Of a stretch of DNA of 64,000 nucleotides, positions 1 through 13,046 are shown piece after piece. This DNA is from Vespula vulgaris (taxonomy: Eukaryota > Arthropoda > Insecta > Hymenoptera > Vespidae). The notes below the pieces were generated by a model. The model did not search any database and was not told the origin of the DNA. It worked only from the letters and a program-made list of their open reading frames with translations. The DNA is taken from contig NC_066588.1 in the NCBI RefSeq assembly GCF_905475345.1, positions 2,017,501 through 2,081,500 on the forward strand, read 5' to 3'. The translations under genes were made by a program, and so were the position numbers. Numbering within the stretch: the stretch's first letter is position 1; each line of letters starts with the position of its first letter.

Positions 1-3000
1 TTGACCCGAAACGTGGTCAGCTCGGCGCCAATTTTTCGGGAGGAACCGGTCCTACCTTCTGGAATTTTTGCCTTTGGCCCGGTACCACCGATTTCGCTGA
101 GAAACTTCGTTCATCGAAACGAATTCGAATCTGCGATTTGCAGGCTCGAATTTTCCATTAACTCGACTCTTCGTGAAGAATAAAAAAAGAAAAAGAAAAT
201 AAAGGAAAAGGCTAAGAGAATTGTCTGTTTTCTTTTCTTTTTTTGTTTTTTGTCTTCTTTTTCTTTTCGTTTGCAAATATCAATCGAAGAATGTGTAAAG
301 AAGAGAAGACAAGAAAGAAGTAAATGAAATAAATACCATTTAAAAAGTTCTATCATTTCTAGCAAACTTGAAACGATTAGATTCACTTACCATCGACCGT
401 ATACGGATATTTAATCTTTATTGACAACCGGATATAGATCTGTCCGCGTGTATTTTTACACGTGTCTCGACGATGACGCTCGTAAAACACGACACCTGCG
501 TTAAAAAAAAAAAGAAGAAAGAAAGAAAAAGAAAACGGAAAGGAAAAAATCGATCCAACATAGAGAAGAAAAACAAAGTTTAACCGAGAAAAAATTTCCA
601 CGTTTACTCGATGACACTGAATCTGATACGGCATATGTATCATCTCATTATCTCTTTAATGACATTAACGTCCTCTCTGACAATCTCCAATCGCGATTAC
701 AAAAATTTCATGCGTCAGCATGAGATCTCTCTGTCTCACGTCTAATTTACGTCTTTGCTTTGTAATAAATTTTAGAGAAAAAAAAAGTAAAGAAAGAAAA
801 AGAAAAAAAAAGAAAAGAAAAAAAATTCTTTTGCTCTATCGCTCATAGATGATTTTATTTATTATTCATTTGGGTCTATCCCGATTACATCAATCCCATA
901 AAATATAAAAAAAAAAAAAAAAGAAATCTCTTAGATAGTCTTCGAACGACAATTATAACGGATTATCTAACTTCATTAAACACGATGACTGTATGCATAA
1001 ACCGGTATCTTCCGATGGAATTCCAGAATTAGAAAAAGTTAGCGGTTTCCTTACGACGCTAATGCGTAGAATTAAAGAAAAAAAAAAGAAACGATTTTTA
1101 TATATATATACAACCAACGAAAGAACTATAATCTTTCCTGTTTTTCTTCCGCGAAGTAGTTATCATAAAATGCGAGCGTAAAAAATGTTAAAGCCGTTTA
1201 AAGATGATCGCTTCATAATCGATGTAAATGCGTTCGTCGACGTATTGACAATAGCTAACCATTCGTTTGAATGAAAAGACATCCAATGTTCGTGGACATT
1301 GATAAACGAACGATTACCGTCGAACTACGTCTATTAAGCTTCCTCTTATTATCATAATAATAACTATTAAGATGCAACATTGTTTGTAGATAGAATGGTC
1401 GTGCTATCAGACTCGTTGTTGAAACGTCTTGGCTCGTGATCGATGACAAATCATGTTCTAAGAACGACGTCTTAATTCGTACTTGAATGAATCCTCTTAA
1501 GTACTCTACGCAATGGGCGATTTAAACGTTGAAACCATCTTCCTTTCGAAAGGATAATTTATATAAAAAATAAAAAAGTATATATATATATATATATACA
1601 TAAATAGAAAACACTCTAATCTCCTTCGATAACCAATACCACGTTTAATACCTATGCATGTATATGTCTCATCTATTTCATCAGGTTCGACTTACGGCGT
1701 GAATATTAAAATATCTATTACTTGGAAGGAATAAGAGCCTTGGTACGATCTAATCGATGCGAAGACACGTTTCTCACTCGCGAGAAACTCACACAAAGAA
1801 GTGTTGTATCTCGATCTCCTATGAAAATTGTTTCGCTATCGTTGCGTAGATCGAATATCTTTCTTCATTCGGAAGAAGGCCGATTTCTAACATGTCTTTT
1901 TCTGAACCTTCTCCAAAGACTCTTTGATGATGATCGTTGTCTGGATAAATCAAAGGAACCTTGCGAGGGGCTCGTTTCGTTTGCATTTCATTATCGTCCT
2001 TGGTTTACGATGAAATGCGATTTGTATGTTTGAATTGACATTATGCTCTATAAACATTAATTTGTTTTTCTTTCTTCTTCTTCTTCTTGTTTTTCTTTTT
2101 CTTGTTTTTCCTCTTCGTTATTTCATGCTTTTAATGATTAATCGATGTTAGCCAATTCGAGACGAACACAGAAAATGAACAAACCTAGCTTCGCCAAGAT
2201 TCTTATCGTTTCCGTCGATTTCTTAAAATCTATTTATTATAGATTATTTATACGAGATCGACCGACGAACCTCGTTTCGAAAAATCCGCAGAAATTCGAC
2301 GGTATGAGCAACGAACGAACTATTCGTTTACGCAATCGTTCGCTACGTGGCCGATCCTTAGTTAGTATCAAGGATTCCGGCGAAGCGCCAAATAAATCGA
2401 TTCTCGACGACCGATCGCAACCTTCGAAGTCGCGTATACTGCTGCGACGACGATCGTTACAATAACGAACGCGTCATTGACGACTTTTCTACGCTCTCGT
2501 CGCTATCATTTTAGAATAATTATTCATCGTCGATAGATTTTTCGCATCGACTCGGATAATGAGGTAAATAATTACAGAGGGTTGGAGGAAAAAGAAAAAA
2601 TAAAAAGAAAATGAAAAAGAACATTTTTAAGGGAAAGAAAGAGAGAGAGAGAAACTTTAGCGTTTATCGTTGCGTTTGCTTTCCTTTGTCTCAACAAATT
2701 CAAGGATAACTTTGGACATGTAATTGCTAGTTTCATTGGTTACCATTACGGATGTTTGTCGTTAGATAAGAAATCATTGTTTCATGCAACGAGATCTTTT
2801 TAATGAAATAAATTATAAAAAGATCACCGAGATCTCGAATCGGACAATTTCCTATTAAGTTCGAATAATCTTCGTCGATGATCATATGCGGCTGACCAAT
2901 ACCTACGGGAACGAATAAGTACTTATACATCCATGCGTGCCCATCTTGGGTTTTTCTCGAATGCAGATTTCGCAAGTTTCTCGTTGCGAACGCGGATGAA

Positions 3001-5823
3001 TATCGACGTCGTTTTATGCGGGTACCGTGTTAAAAAAAAAGAAAAAAGAAAAAAGTAAAAAAAAGAAAGAAAAGAAGAAAAAAATCCGGAACGTCAACGA
3101 TTGTATATATTTCGCAGAATTGAGTTTTGATATTATATACTGAAGAATATACGGAGGAATAATACAACGTTTGAAAATAAATTAGTATATATTTTCTAGT
3201 TCAATGACGTTTTACTTAGGATAAGAATCTCTCTTCGAGGACTTCACACGCTCAAGATCGTTCCTTCGAAACTATTATATAATCTCTCGTATTCCAGCGA
3301 AATTATATAATTACATAATATTATATTGCAATGAAAGACAATGAGAACAAGTTTTGGTTTTTTTATCCCGCACAGTGAGCGGCAGGACGTGAGCCGAGTA
3401 AAACAAAGTAAATTACATTTAACTCGCATGTTTCACGATTAACGAGCTCTCGTTAATTTCACGTTTAAGTTCACCTAGCGCACGAACCGTGCAGAATATC
3501 GATACCGAAGACGGAACTTCCGTTTCGTAGACATGAGATATTCAACCACGATAATTAAGCGCTTACCTCCGTCAAAATATAATGTATAATTATAATTACT
3601 GTTATTTAATTAAGAAATTCGGCGATAACGATCTCTTATTTCTTTCTTTCTTTTTTTTATTTTTTTATTTTACTTCATTTTATGCATAGCATATCGCGGC
3701 GAAGCTTATCGTATATATTCTTTTCGTTCTCTTTTTGTGTTTCCTTTTTCTTTTTTACATTTTTTTTTTTAACTCGTTCAGTTGGCTGTCGTCGCCGTCG
3801 TCGACGTCGTCGTCATCGTCATGTTCGTTTGCCTTCTTTATAATGATATTCCACTTTGTTAACGTCGGGCACAAAGTCTGTAGCCATGATCCGTTTCCAC
3901 GCACCGGTGCACCCGACTCTCCATAGCTTGGCACCGCTCGTGCGTTTGTCGTCACGCTGGAAACCCAAGAACGCGTCTGACGCGTCTTCGCGAGAATGAT
4001 GATCCTCATGCTCGCTTACACGTCGAGTAACCGTCGTTTTGACCGATTCTATGCCTCTTTATTCCCTTCTTCTTCTTCTTCTTCTTCTTCTTCTTCTTCT
4101 TCTTCTTCTTCTTCTTCTTCTTCTTCTTCTTTTCTATCCAACGAACTCCGCTCATTGCCTACGATTATGCCAAGAATTACGACATTCGGTGAACCACGCT
4201 CGATGGATCATCTAGGATTTTTAAATTGAATACGCGTAGACCTTTTTTTAACGATATTTATGGTGCTCGCTTCTTACCAAGATTATTTCCCATGGCATGA
4301 AGAAGGATCGATCGAAATATCCTGATACGAACGACGTAGTAACCACCTTTCGAATCTCATTTGGAAATCGCATATTCGCGTGATCTCCTATGTAGATCTT
4401 TTTTTGCGTAAGACAGGATAATAACCATAGCTTATGATGTAGTATTCGAGGAAGATCTTGATTCGGTCTCGAAATGTCTAAAGGAGAGTACGTTATTATT
4501 AATTCCTTACAGTTAACATATTTATCGTTATTAATCGTTTGAAGAAAAAAAACAAAAAAAAGGAAAAGAAAAAAAGAGAGAGAGAGGAAGTAAATAATAT
4601 CGATGATCTTAACGATGATGACGTAAACGACAAATGCATCGACAGTTCGAAAATAAGCCACGTTACGTCATTGTGTAACTACTGTAGAAAACCGAAGGCT
4701 ATCGTTATAAAAAAATAATTTATCACGCACAATATCCGCGAACTGTCTTCCTCTTAATTTTAATCTTCTTCTTCTTCTTCTTCGTTTCAAAGTTACGTGA
4801 AAAATTTGCAAAAAGTTTTATCTAATAATCCTGATCTAAGGGAGACGTCGTTGATTCCTCTCCTATCATGATTCTCGACCCCAGAAAGACACTCTTGACC
4901 TTTAAGATATCGCAATAGAATCGGCCGCGAGTACGTGTAATTAAATCGCTTTAATTTAGTTTAAAGAGAGATTCGATCTAGCTTCTAGATCATGCTGGCT
5001 CATGTAGGCCTCCACTTCTGCAGCGTGACCGGTCCACGTTTGACCCTTCACCAACGACAACAACGACGACGTTTAACCCGCTGCCAAGATCCAAATCGAT
5101 GATTCCCCTTCTCTCAACAATTAAAGCAAAATGAGACGGGCACGGAGACGCCAGGAACACGGCAGGACCTTTGCCATCTCGCGTGTCACGTAGCCATTAC
5201 GATATCATCGTCTTTCTCTTCTGTATTTAACGTTTGAGACTCTTAAGAAACCGAAAGAGTTTAACCAATGCGGTCTCTAACTCGTTCAAGGTCTTCCACG
5301 AGACCGAAGGTCGACCGTCATTGTACTCCCAATCGTTTCCCAAATCCATCGTTGCGTTCTGGATTGGTGTTTATCGAGGTCATGTCATGCGAGATCGTCC
5401 GATCTCACGAAATATCGAGATACATCGCAGAAGGCCTGAAAGATCGTTCGTGCAGAACGATCGTAACTCCCTTTCTACGATCGATCAATCGTCGCCACCT
5501 TCTTTTCTCTTCTTACCATCGAGATCCTCCATGGGGTCGGGTCCACGGGGGTTCTCTCTCTTGGATATCTTTTTATTCATCTTTTTTTTTTTTTGTAACG
5601 TGTCACGAGTTACGGATCACTTGTTTTACGTCGTGTTATTTGCTCGCGCCTTAAAATTTCGCGAATGTAATTCGGCCAATGATTACGACCGATTGTGTAA
5701 GCGATCGATTTCGAGTAAATGATGAGAAACGAGTGGGGGATGAAGGGAGATCCTACAATTTAATTATCTCGTATTTTATTTGAAAGGAATCACGTGTTAA
5801 AAGATCGATGTTGTTTCTTATAG
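1..5823. other. Exon-free stretch upstream of the nudC 3' exons, probably intron
   Basis: No open stretch here resembles NudC or any protein I recognise. It holds poly-A/poly-T runs, A/G-rich tracts and a (TTC)n repeat near 4066-4132. Since nudC resumes at a splice acceptor (AG at 5822-5823), the simplest reading is one long nudC intron of more than 5.8 kb. Short open frames at 1-183, 1722-2033 and 2145-2465 have no recognised similarity and were not annotated. Confidence 0.6.
4066..4132 (+). repeat. (TTC)n microsatellite
   Basis: About 21 nearly perfect TTC units. The repeat produces a spurious poly-Ser reading frame on the + strand. Confidence 0.97.
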
Positions 5824-6459
5824 ATCAGAGTGCCACTGAAAGTGAACTTCTCAGCCAGGCCGAAAGACGTGTCGGTAACGATCACGAAGAAACATCTTAC
5901 CTGCGGGGTGAAAGGACAACCACCGATCATTGACGGTGATTTCCCGCACGAAGTCAAATTAGAGGAATCCACGTGGGTTATAGAAGACGGGAAAGTACTT
6001 TTGATCAATTTGGAAAAGGTTAATAAACACAATTTTATCGTTTATCGAATTTCAATTTGTTCGTATTAAACAACGTATATAATTTCCAAAGAAAAATCCT
6101 TAAACGATCGCTTGATCGTAGGTTAACAAAATGCAATGGTGGGCTCACGTGGTTACTTGCGATCCTGAGATTAGCACGAAGAAAGTGAATCCTGAACCAA
6201 GTAAATTGTCCGACCTTGATGGTGAAACCAGAGGCCTCGTCGAGAAGATGATGTATGATCAAAGACAAAAGGAACTTGGTTTGCCGACTTCGGACGAACA
6301 AAAGAAGCAAGACGTGATAAAAAAGTAAGATTCGAGTTTATCTGAAGTATAATCCGTCTTGGTTTTCGCGAATCTTTCTTTACCTTATCTGATGTTATCG
6401 TTTTCAGGTTCATGGAGCAGCATCCAGAGATGGACTTCTCAAAGTGCAAATTTAATTAA
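5824..6459 (+). CDS. nudC: Nuclear migration protein NudC, last three coding exons (5' part outside window)
   Basis: Three exons are joined: 5824-6018, 6122-6324 and 6408-6459. All junctions are GT-AG and the reading frame is continuous to the TAA at 6457-6459. The translation begins IRVPLKVNFSARPKDV, which is the CS (p23-like) domain, and continues through GQPPIIDGDF, EESTWVIEDGKV, the LSDLDGETRG segment and the family C-terminus EQHPEMDFSKCKFN. About 149 residues are present. NudC proteins are near 330 residues, so the N-terminal half and its Trp-Thr-Gln segment are missing. I searched 1-5823 for that segment and did not find it, so it must lie upstream of the window. NudC is a cytosolic dynein/Lis1-associated Hsp90 co-chaperone (family knowledge). 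The gene is tail-to-tail with the serine protease at 7264-9828. Family assignment is very secure; only the 5' extent is unknown. Confidence 0.96.
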
Positions 6460-6926
6460 AATACTTTGTAATCGATTCGATCAGAAGTCGTTGAATATGA
6501 ACGCGTTTCATCCTTATATGGCGATTGTCCTGTAACCCGTTGATGTACGTACACCGGCCTGTAAAAAGTCGAATACGTTGAAAAACGTATTATAAATGTT
6601 TGTTTTTATTCCGTTGGCTATCGTAACAACCTTCACGTTTGCTTTCTTCGAACGGAGAGGTTCTGTACGAAAAGACACATAGTCCGTAATGAACTAACGC
6701 TATAGGAGGGCAGCACCCTACTACGTCGAATCGATTTTAACTGTTGTAAAACAGAGAACTATCTTTCCAAGTTAAACTTTTCTTTTTATACTTATGTTCA
6801 ATCACACGCATTTCTCATTCCTACGTGAGCTGAATAGATTGACGAATTGACAGCACAGACAGGCTGCACAAATGTAATAATTTTCATTTACACTTATCAT
6901 TGTAGACATTACGTTTCTTATGATCA

Positions 6927-6932
6927 AATAAA
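6927..6932 (+). terminator. Poly(A) signal of nudC
   Basis: This canonical AATAAA lies about 470 bases after the nudC stop and precedes the convergent gene. It is the first perfect hexamer I saw on this strand after the stop. Confidence 0.5.
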
Positions 6933-7107
6933 GAATTTGCGAATACACACTGAATTTGTCTGGATTATATAAAAAAAATTTAAATTATTCTTTTATATCT
7001 CTCGTACAGAAGTTGATAAAAATGCGTAATTAGAAGAATGTAACTAGTTAACGGTTAGACTAACAACGTTTATCTAACGTGTCCTACGCTTTAGTAACCG
7101 CTTCGTA

Positions 7108-7113
7108 TTTATT
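7108..7113 (-). terminator. Poly(A) signal of the serine protease
   Basis: AATAAA on the minus strand lies about 150 bases past the stop codon at 7264. It is only about 175 bases from the nudC poly(A) signal on the other strand, so the two transcripts end almost back to back. Confidence 0.5.
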
Positions 7114-7263
7114 AACCTAAGAATTAACTGATATCACTCGGCACTTTTCGATGCATTTTTCGATATAACCGCACTGTCAACGAGTATTATTATGATCACG
7201 TCGTCAAAGTTCATTCGAGTTTTCGCTAAAAGTTTTTACAAACGTATTCTCGAACGTACGTCT

Positions 7264-7979
7264 TTAATTACGTTCATCGTCCTGTTTCATGACTCTCGTA
7301 ATCCATCTAACGTAATTGGGCAATTTGGCATAAATCCCGAATTTTCCACGTTTGCCACAACCTTCCCCGAAACTGGTAATGCCGAAAATAGTCCAACTGT
7401 GATCGGGTTTTCGAGGATCTCTGCACAGCAAAGGTCCACCACTGTCACCCGCACAGGAATCCATTTTTCCACGACGATAACCGGCACAAAACATATTGTC
7501 AGTTATGCTGTAGTCCACGTAAACTTGTCGGCAAGTTTCTGGGGAAACTATAGGTATCTACGAGATTAAAAAAGAAAAAAGAAATATTACTTTCTCCAAA
7601 GAATAAAATTGGAAGGTTAACGAACTTAAATACCTTAGCCTCGTGAAGAATGTCTGTACCAAAATCATCGGTCACTCTGGACTTGCCCCAACCTAAAATG
7701 GTGCACAACTGATTCGTCGGCAAAAGTTGTTTTGGCGCTGGAAGACAGGCGATCCCTCTCGAGGGAGAAGGAGTCAAATTAACTGGAAGACGTAACATAG
7801 CAACGTCGTTATCGACGGTATCAGCATCGTATTCTGGATGTATTACTACCGAGTCCACCTGCAACGATCATACCACCCTGTTAGCCATAACGTGCACTAC
7901 GGTAATTGCTCTGTAGTACGAGCATTTCAAACACCGTATATATGATATATGTATGTGTGTATGTATATATATGTGTATG

Positions 7980-8024
<45 letters not shown>

Positions 8025-9828
8025 TTATATATACTTAGTTACTTTAAAGGGGATAAGCATGCGAGAACAAGTACCCTGAGCTCCAGTTCAGTGCCCTCCT
8101 TCACCGTTAAATCGTGTTCACCGATACGAACGTACAAGCGTTTTCTTATGCAGTGGGCGGCAGTCAAGACCCATTTCGGAGAGACCAGAGTTCCTCCGCA
8201 AAATGCTTCCTATAGAATGAGACTGTGCGATAAAAATGTAAACGACTCGCTCGGCCGATAAATAAAATTCTCTATCTCGATAAAACTTACATGAAATTTA
8301 TTCAATACAGCCACCTGCCATGGCCAAGCTCCTGGAACAACTGGACGACCACCGATGATTCGAGTGAAATAAGAAAGCCTTGAATTTTTCTGAGGATTCA
8401 CAACTCCGCATTTCCAAGTTGGCTGAGTTTTCTCAGGAACGAAACTGTCGACGACGTTTGGATTCAATTCGTACTCGTCCAGTATCACGTCTATAATAAA
8501 TCTCACGTCAGTCTCACCTACGAAGATATTATTTATCGACGTTTCATCGATAGATCTTTACCATCGTTATCTTCCTCTCGACTCCCACGAATTTTTCGAT
8601 GTATCCATCTTTGGCAAAAGCTACCCTCGACGTAACAATAGGCACTCTCTCGTATTACGTCGCGACCACAGATGCCAGGTTTTCTACACCACCTTTGAAT
8701 TAAAAAGAAAAAAAATAAACAAATAAATCGAGAATGATTTTTTATCATTCGTACTGCATTAGAATTGCAAATTCATCGACTTGCCTGTGACGTTGCGTAG
8801 TGCATAACCTTGTGCATGGAGACCATTTGCTCCATTTCCCATAATGATTGCTAGATTGATCCTTGACATCGGTACCTCTTCTTTTACCGTGTCTAGGTGC
8901 GGCTTCCTTTGGCAACTATAAAATGTCATACGATTGGCACATTCAAAATCGTCACATCCGACAATCGTTATATCATAAATTATTCTCTGATAAACTTAAT
9001 GTTCACCTGTACAACGTGAAATTTATCCGTTTTCCACCGTCCCCGATGTTGACGTTGCTTGCATCTTCTTCTACGTCCTTTTCTTTTGTGCTCGCAAGTA
9101 CGTTCTTCCTGTCGAATATAACAATATATTTTTTATTATGTAACGATTTATCGATTTCTTGAATAACGTTGACACCTACTCTAAGAACAGTGGTCCCACA
9201 TTGACTCTTCGTCATGCATCTTCTAACACGATTTTGTGAACAATGTCGATCGCAGACCGACCACTCGCTCCAATTAGTAAAATAAGATAATTTCGAGGAT
9301 CCTAATGAACGTAAAAGAAAAATGTTAAGAAGAAGACACGAGAAAAAGTTTTTCTAAAATCGAGTGATTACAAATTTTGTCATTAAGAATAATATATATA
9401 CCGGTTTTTGGAGATTGCTCCGTGATTGTTTCCCGACTGATCGAATCTATCCAGCCGTCGTCATTTACAGTCACAGTAGAACTCTGATTCGCAATCTGTA
9501 ATAAAAGGATTTTTATTAGCCCTTAAAACTAGAACCGAGAAAGGTAAAAACAGATGGAAGATTTACAAACGATTAGATAAGACCTCTTTCTTTTTTTTTT
9601 TTTTTGTTCTCTTTCGATGATTAAATCCTCGCTGTGTCATAAACGCGATCGATTGAATGTCTTATTTTAAGACATGAATTTCATAGGAGAACACGAAGAG
9701 AACTGAAAAACCCAACGTACGTATCTCGCCGCAAGAAACGTAAAAAAATATAAAGTACTTATTCGCGAATAGAAGAGAAAATCGAGAGAGACAGAGAGAG
9801 AGAAGAGAAAGCCATAAAGATTCTCCAT
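7264..9828 (-). CDS. Secreted trypsin-like serine protease with two thrombospondin-1-like modules
   Basis: Coding exons on the minus strand: 9402-9495, 9180-9301, 9007-9108, 8785-8915, 8562-8692, 8291-8490, 8075-8209, 7634-7858 and 7264-7557, all phase-compatible. A further first exon at 9721-9828 is tentative; it would give a hydrophobic N-terminus starting MENLYGFLFSL. The chain shows a TSP1-like start (NWSEWSVCDRHC), an Arg/Lys-rich linker, a second TSP1-like module (KWSKWSPCTRLC...YCYVEGSFC) and the zymogen cleavage site TRIIGG. The S1 domain has His in TAAHC (codon 8153-8155), Asp in DNDVAML (7805-7807) and Ser in GDSGGP (7441-7443). Asp six residues before that Ser (DSCAGDS) predicts cleavage after Arg/Lys. 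All three catalytic residues are intact, so it should be an active extracellular protease rather than a pseudo-protease. The exon ending at 8785 has a GC donor. About 477 residues are seen without the tentative first exon. I do not recognise an exact orthologue name. Confidence 0.9.
7985..8021. repeat. (TA)n microsatellite in a protease intron
   Basis: A perfect TA run of about 18 units follows a TG/TA-mixed stretch from about 7948. It lies in the intron between the exons carrying the catalytic His and Asp. Confidence 0.95.
9721..9828 (-). CDS. Tentative first coding exon (signal peptide) of the serine protease
   Basis: The ATG at 9826-9828 opens 36 codons ending at a GT donor (9720-9719). 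The phase fits the acceptor before 9495. The encoded segment is strongly hydrophobic (FLFSLSVSLDFLFYS, LYFFTFLAAR), as a secreted protease requires. The caution is that part of it derives from a CT-rich tract, so its hydrophobicity could be accidental. An alternative is a signal exon further upstream. Confidence 0.3.
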
Positions 9829-9897
9829 CACGTAGGCAGATCATTGCAAAAACACCACGAGATAGTGATGGCTCTTAAGCGAAAAGGAGTTAATGGA

Positions 9898-9924
9898 AGA
9901 AGAAGAAGAAGAAGAAGAAGAAAG
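9898..9924. repeat. (GAA)n microsatellite
   Basis: About eight GAA units followed by A/G-rich sequence, just upstream of the protease 5' end. Confidence 0.9.
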
Positions 9925-11252
9925 AAAAGAAAAAGAAAAAGAAGAAGACTGATACATTCTGAACACCTCGCGAATAAGCACGAGTCCGATGCGTAACGCC
10001 TGGTACCATCGCTCGAAAATTGAACTCGATTTGTCACTTTGATAATAGTACTGCGACGTAACTGCGACCTCCTTTATTCTTCCTACCATTTTAATCGTGC
10101 GTTACACAACGTTGCCTGAACGTAGGTAGAAAACGGCATAAACTCACCGTCAATTCACTACTCTTTCGCTTTTAAACGCTTATTTCTCTTCTCCTCGAAA
10201 ACGGATCGTGTTCGCCTTAGCTGTGACATCAAAGCTAAGGCGAGAACTGCAAGAGGAATGCATTTGTCCTTTTCCTGCCACTCGTAATAATAATTGTCCT
10301 CGTATGTATTTGTGCCCACGCTTTAAACTTCTTAACGTCCTTTTTAACAGCCTCCGAGTTACAAGCGAAGAAATTCATCGCTTTTCTCAAGTTCTTTTGA
10401 CAATAGAACGAAAGCATTCGTGAATATTTGTGATTCTTCTTGTTCTATTGACAATGTTTTTTTTTTCTTTCCTCTCTCTTTCTCTTTCTCTTATTTGCAG
10501 AGAGATTGAGAAAAGTCCTTTTGGTATATTATTAAATCATCCTCGATTCATCGTTACACAACGTATAATTCATTGATTTTTCATCGTGTAACAGTAGACG
10601 ATAGCATTAACGAGATTCAAAGTCTCTCGAAATGGAATCGGACGTAGGCTCGAAACCTTCCCTTTAAACACCACGCCTCTCTATATCTTCTGCATTGTCC
10701 CCGGTGCAAAACGGTGACGCGAAACTCACCGAGTTACCTCATCGAGGTCGAACGTCTCAGGCACACCAAGAAATCTAATACTGAATATGTAATATTCAAC
10801 AAACGTAACGAGTATCACGATCGAAGGATAGGCATACATTTTCGAACTAATTTATGTAATAAATTACGGGCGAAAGGAGAAGTTTTTTTTATGTTACAAG
10901 CTTATACCGTTTTTTTCTTTCTTCTTTCTCGTTTCTCAATTTAATCGTATCGATCGAAATAACTTTCGTTCCGATCGTAGTAACAACGACTGGAACAGAT
11001 TCTACGACGATAATCCTTACTACTTAAGATACCTATGTATCGCAACAACAACAACAACAACAACAAAAGAAAAAAGTATTACTGGTAAATCCTTATTTTA
11101 TTTCTTTTATCATCTTTATCTTGCCTTTTAACAGATCCATAAGACGAAGTTTCCAATCGAAACGATAAAATGACTTTTCGAAACGCGAAGATGTCCTCTT
11201 AGCTAGGAATTCAGGATTAATGATACACATAAGTACGTATCATCAGTTATCG

Positions 11253-11253
11253 G

Positions 11254-11285
<32 letters not shown>

Positions 11286-11310
11286 TTATATTTATATTTA
11301 TATTTATATT
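11253..11310. repeat. Compound (AC)n(AT)n(TTTATA)n microsatellite
   Basis: AC dinucleotides run directly into AT dinucleotides and then a hexamer-like TTTATA array. Confidence 0.93.
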
Positions 11311-11621
11311 CTCTTCTTATTACGAAGGTGCGAAAACAGGTTCTCACATCGATTCACTTTTTTCGATCGACCTCGTTTTTAAGCCGTACGTTAAGAAACG
11401 TCGCGAACGATAGTTATTAATAATAATAATAAAGGAGTTCCCTAACGAAGCACCCTTTTCTTCCCTTTTTTTCTTTATCTTTTTATCCCTCTTTCTCGCT
11501 TCTTGGCTTACAATCACCTTCAAACTTGTCGATTAAATAACCACGCTGATTTCGATTGGTACAACATGCCATCCGTAAGATATTAAATTACGATCAGATC
11601 GATATAAAGCTATATACATAC

Positions 11622-11624
<3 letters not shown>

Positions 11625-11668
<44 letters not shown>
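11625..11668. repeat. (TA)n microsatellite
   Basis: About 21 perfect TA units. A separate TG/TGTA array follows at about 11758-11796. Confidence 0.95.
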
Positions 11669-11674
<6 letters not shown>

Positions 11675-12428
11675 TGATCAGATTCGAACGTCTGAAATCG
11701 ATTTCTGCTCTTATATGGATCGCCCGCTTTTTGTTGTCGCTTCTTTACGATCGATATATGTGTGTGTGTGTGTATGTATATATGTATGTATGTATCATGC
11801 TCACGTATGAATCAAAATACATAATGCACACATGTTATGTGCTCGCTATAAATTTACATAAGTACATACATACATTCATACTCTCTCTTTCTATCCTTCA
11901 AATACATTCAATGAAAATAGTAGAAGAAAAGAAAAAAGAGAAGAGAAGAAAAAATAAAAGAAATCGAGGCTGCTATTATAGTCTTGTCTAATGACACGTT
12001 TGCATCGATCGATAATTATCTTTCCGACCTGCTTTTCTCCTTTCCTTCTTCTTCTTCTTCTTCTTCCTTTTTTTGGTTTCTTTTGTTCTTCTTTTTTTTT
12101 GTATTTCTTTTTCATTAACAGTAACACAACAAATCCATTGGATAATAAAAGGAAAACTTATGAAAAAGAAAAATGACTTCATGATATAGCACACTGTTTT
12201 ATGGATATTTTATAGGCACACTTATTAACGTCGAGTATCTTCGCGAACGGGGCTGCTTTAATTATCGCCGATTCAAAGTCTATTCCGGAGCTACAGAAAA
12301 GGCGACCACTTCGAAGAGAATGAAAAGGGAAAGCGAAGAGGAAGAATACTCGGTGGTCGTCAGAGATGGAAGACTCCGTGAAGGGATAAAGAGAGAATGT
12401 GTGTGTGTGCACGCTCGCGCGTATATGT

Positions 12429-12441
12429 GAAAGAGAGAGAA

Positions 12442-12487
<46 letters not shown>
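12429..12487. repeat. (GA)n microsatellite
   Basis: Purine tract of GA units with a few AAGA interruptions. It is one of many similar tracts in this window. Confidence 0.95.
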
Positions 12488-12491
<4 letters not shown>

Positions 12492-13014
12492 TGAAGAAGA
12501 ATCTGTATGCGTCGCGGAGGACGTGTCCAAACTAGGCTGAAGCCTGCCGGTGTCTTACATCTTGGTGACGATCCAGCAAAAAGCGCGAAACGCTTAAAGG
12601 AAGAACAATTCTGTGGGGGTAAAGGAGTCCCAGAGATGAGGATGAGTATGAGAAAGAGAAAGAGAAAGAGAAATATCGTCGTCCGCCTACCAGAAAGACG
12701 ATGGTAACTCGAAAACCACCATAAAAGAATCGATCAGCGATGCCGACGAATCCGCGTTGGCCAACGTGTCGCGCTTAATCGAAGCTTTCCATCCCGGGAA
12801 AACGGTACTTTTGACGATAGCCGTTGGACTTTTCCTTCTTCGTCGGCGTGACTTTCTTAGAAAAAGCATTATCATCGATCTTTGAGTATCGTCATCAGAA
12901 CGCGTAACCAAGGGATCGATCACGAAGGATTGTATCGACTCTATTTCCTCGATGTTCGTTCAGGTTTTTTCTTAAGGTCTATCAATGTTTGAAAATTTTT
13001 CTATTCTTTGTCCT

Positions 13015-13015
<1 letters not shown>

Positions 13016-13045
<30 letters not shown>
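13016..13045. repeat. (GA)n microsatellite
   Basis: Perfect GA run ending in AAAGAGACAGA. Confidence 0.93.

Positions 13046-13046
<1 letters not shown>

Noticed and set aside
7192..7569. 125-codon + strand frame
   Set aside because: It is antisense to the last protease exon, whose GDSGGP-bearing frame is clearly the real one.
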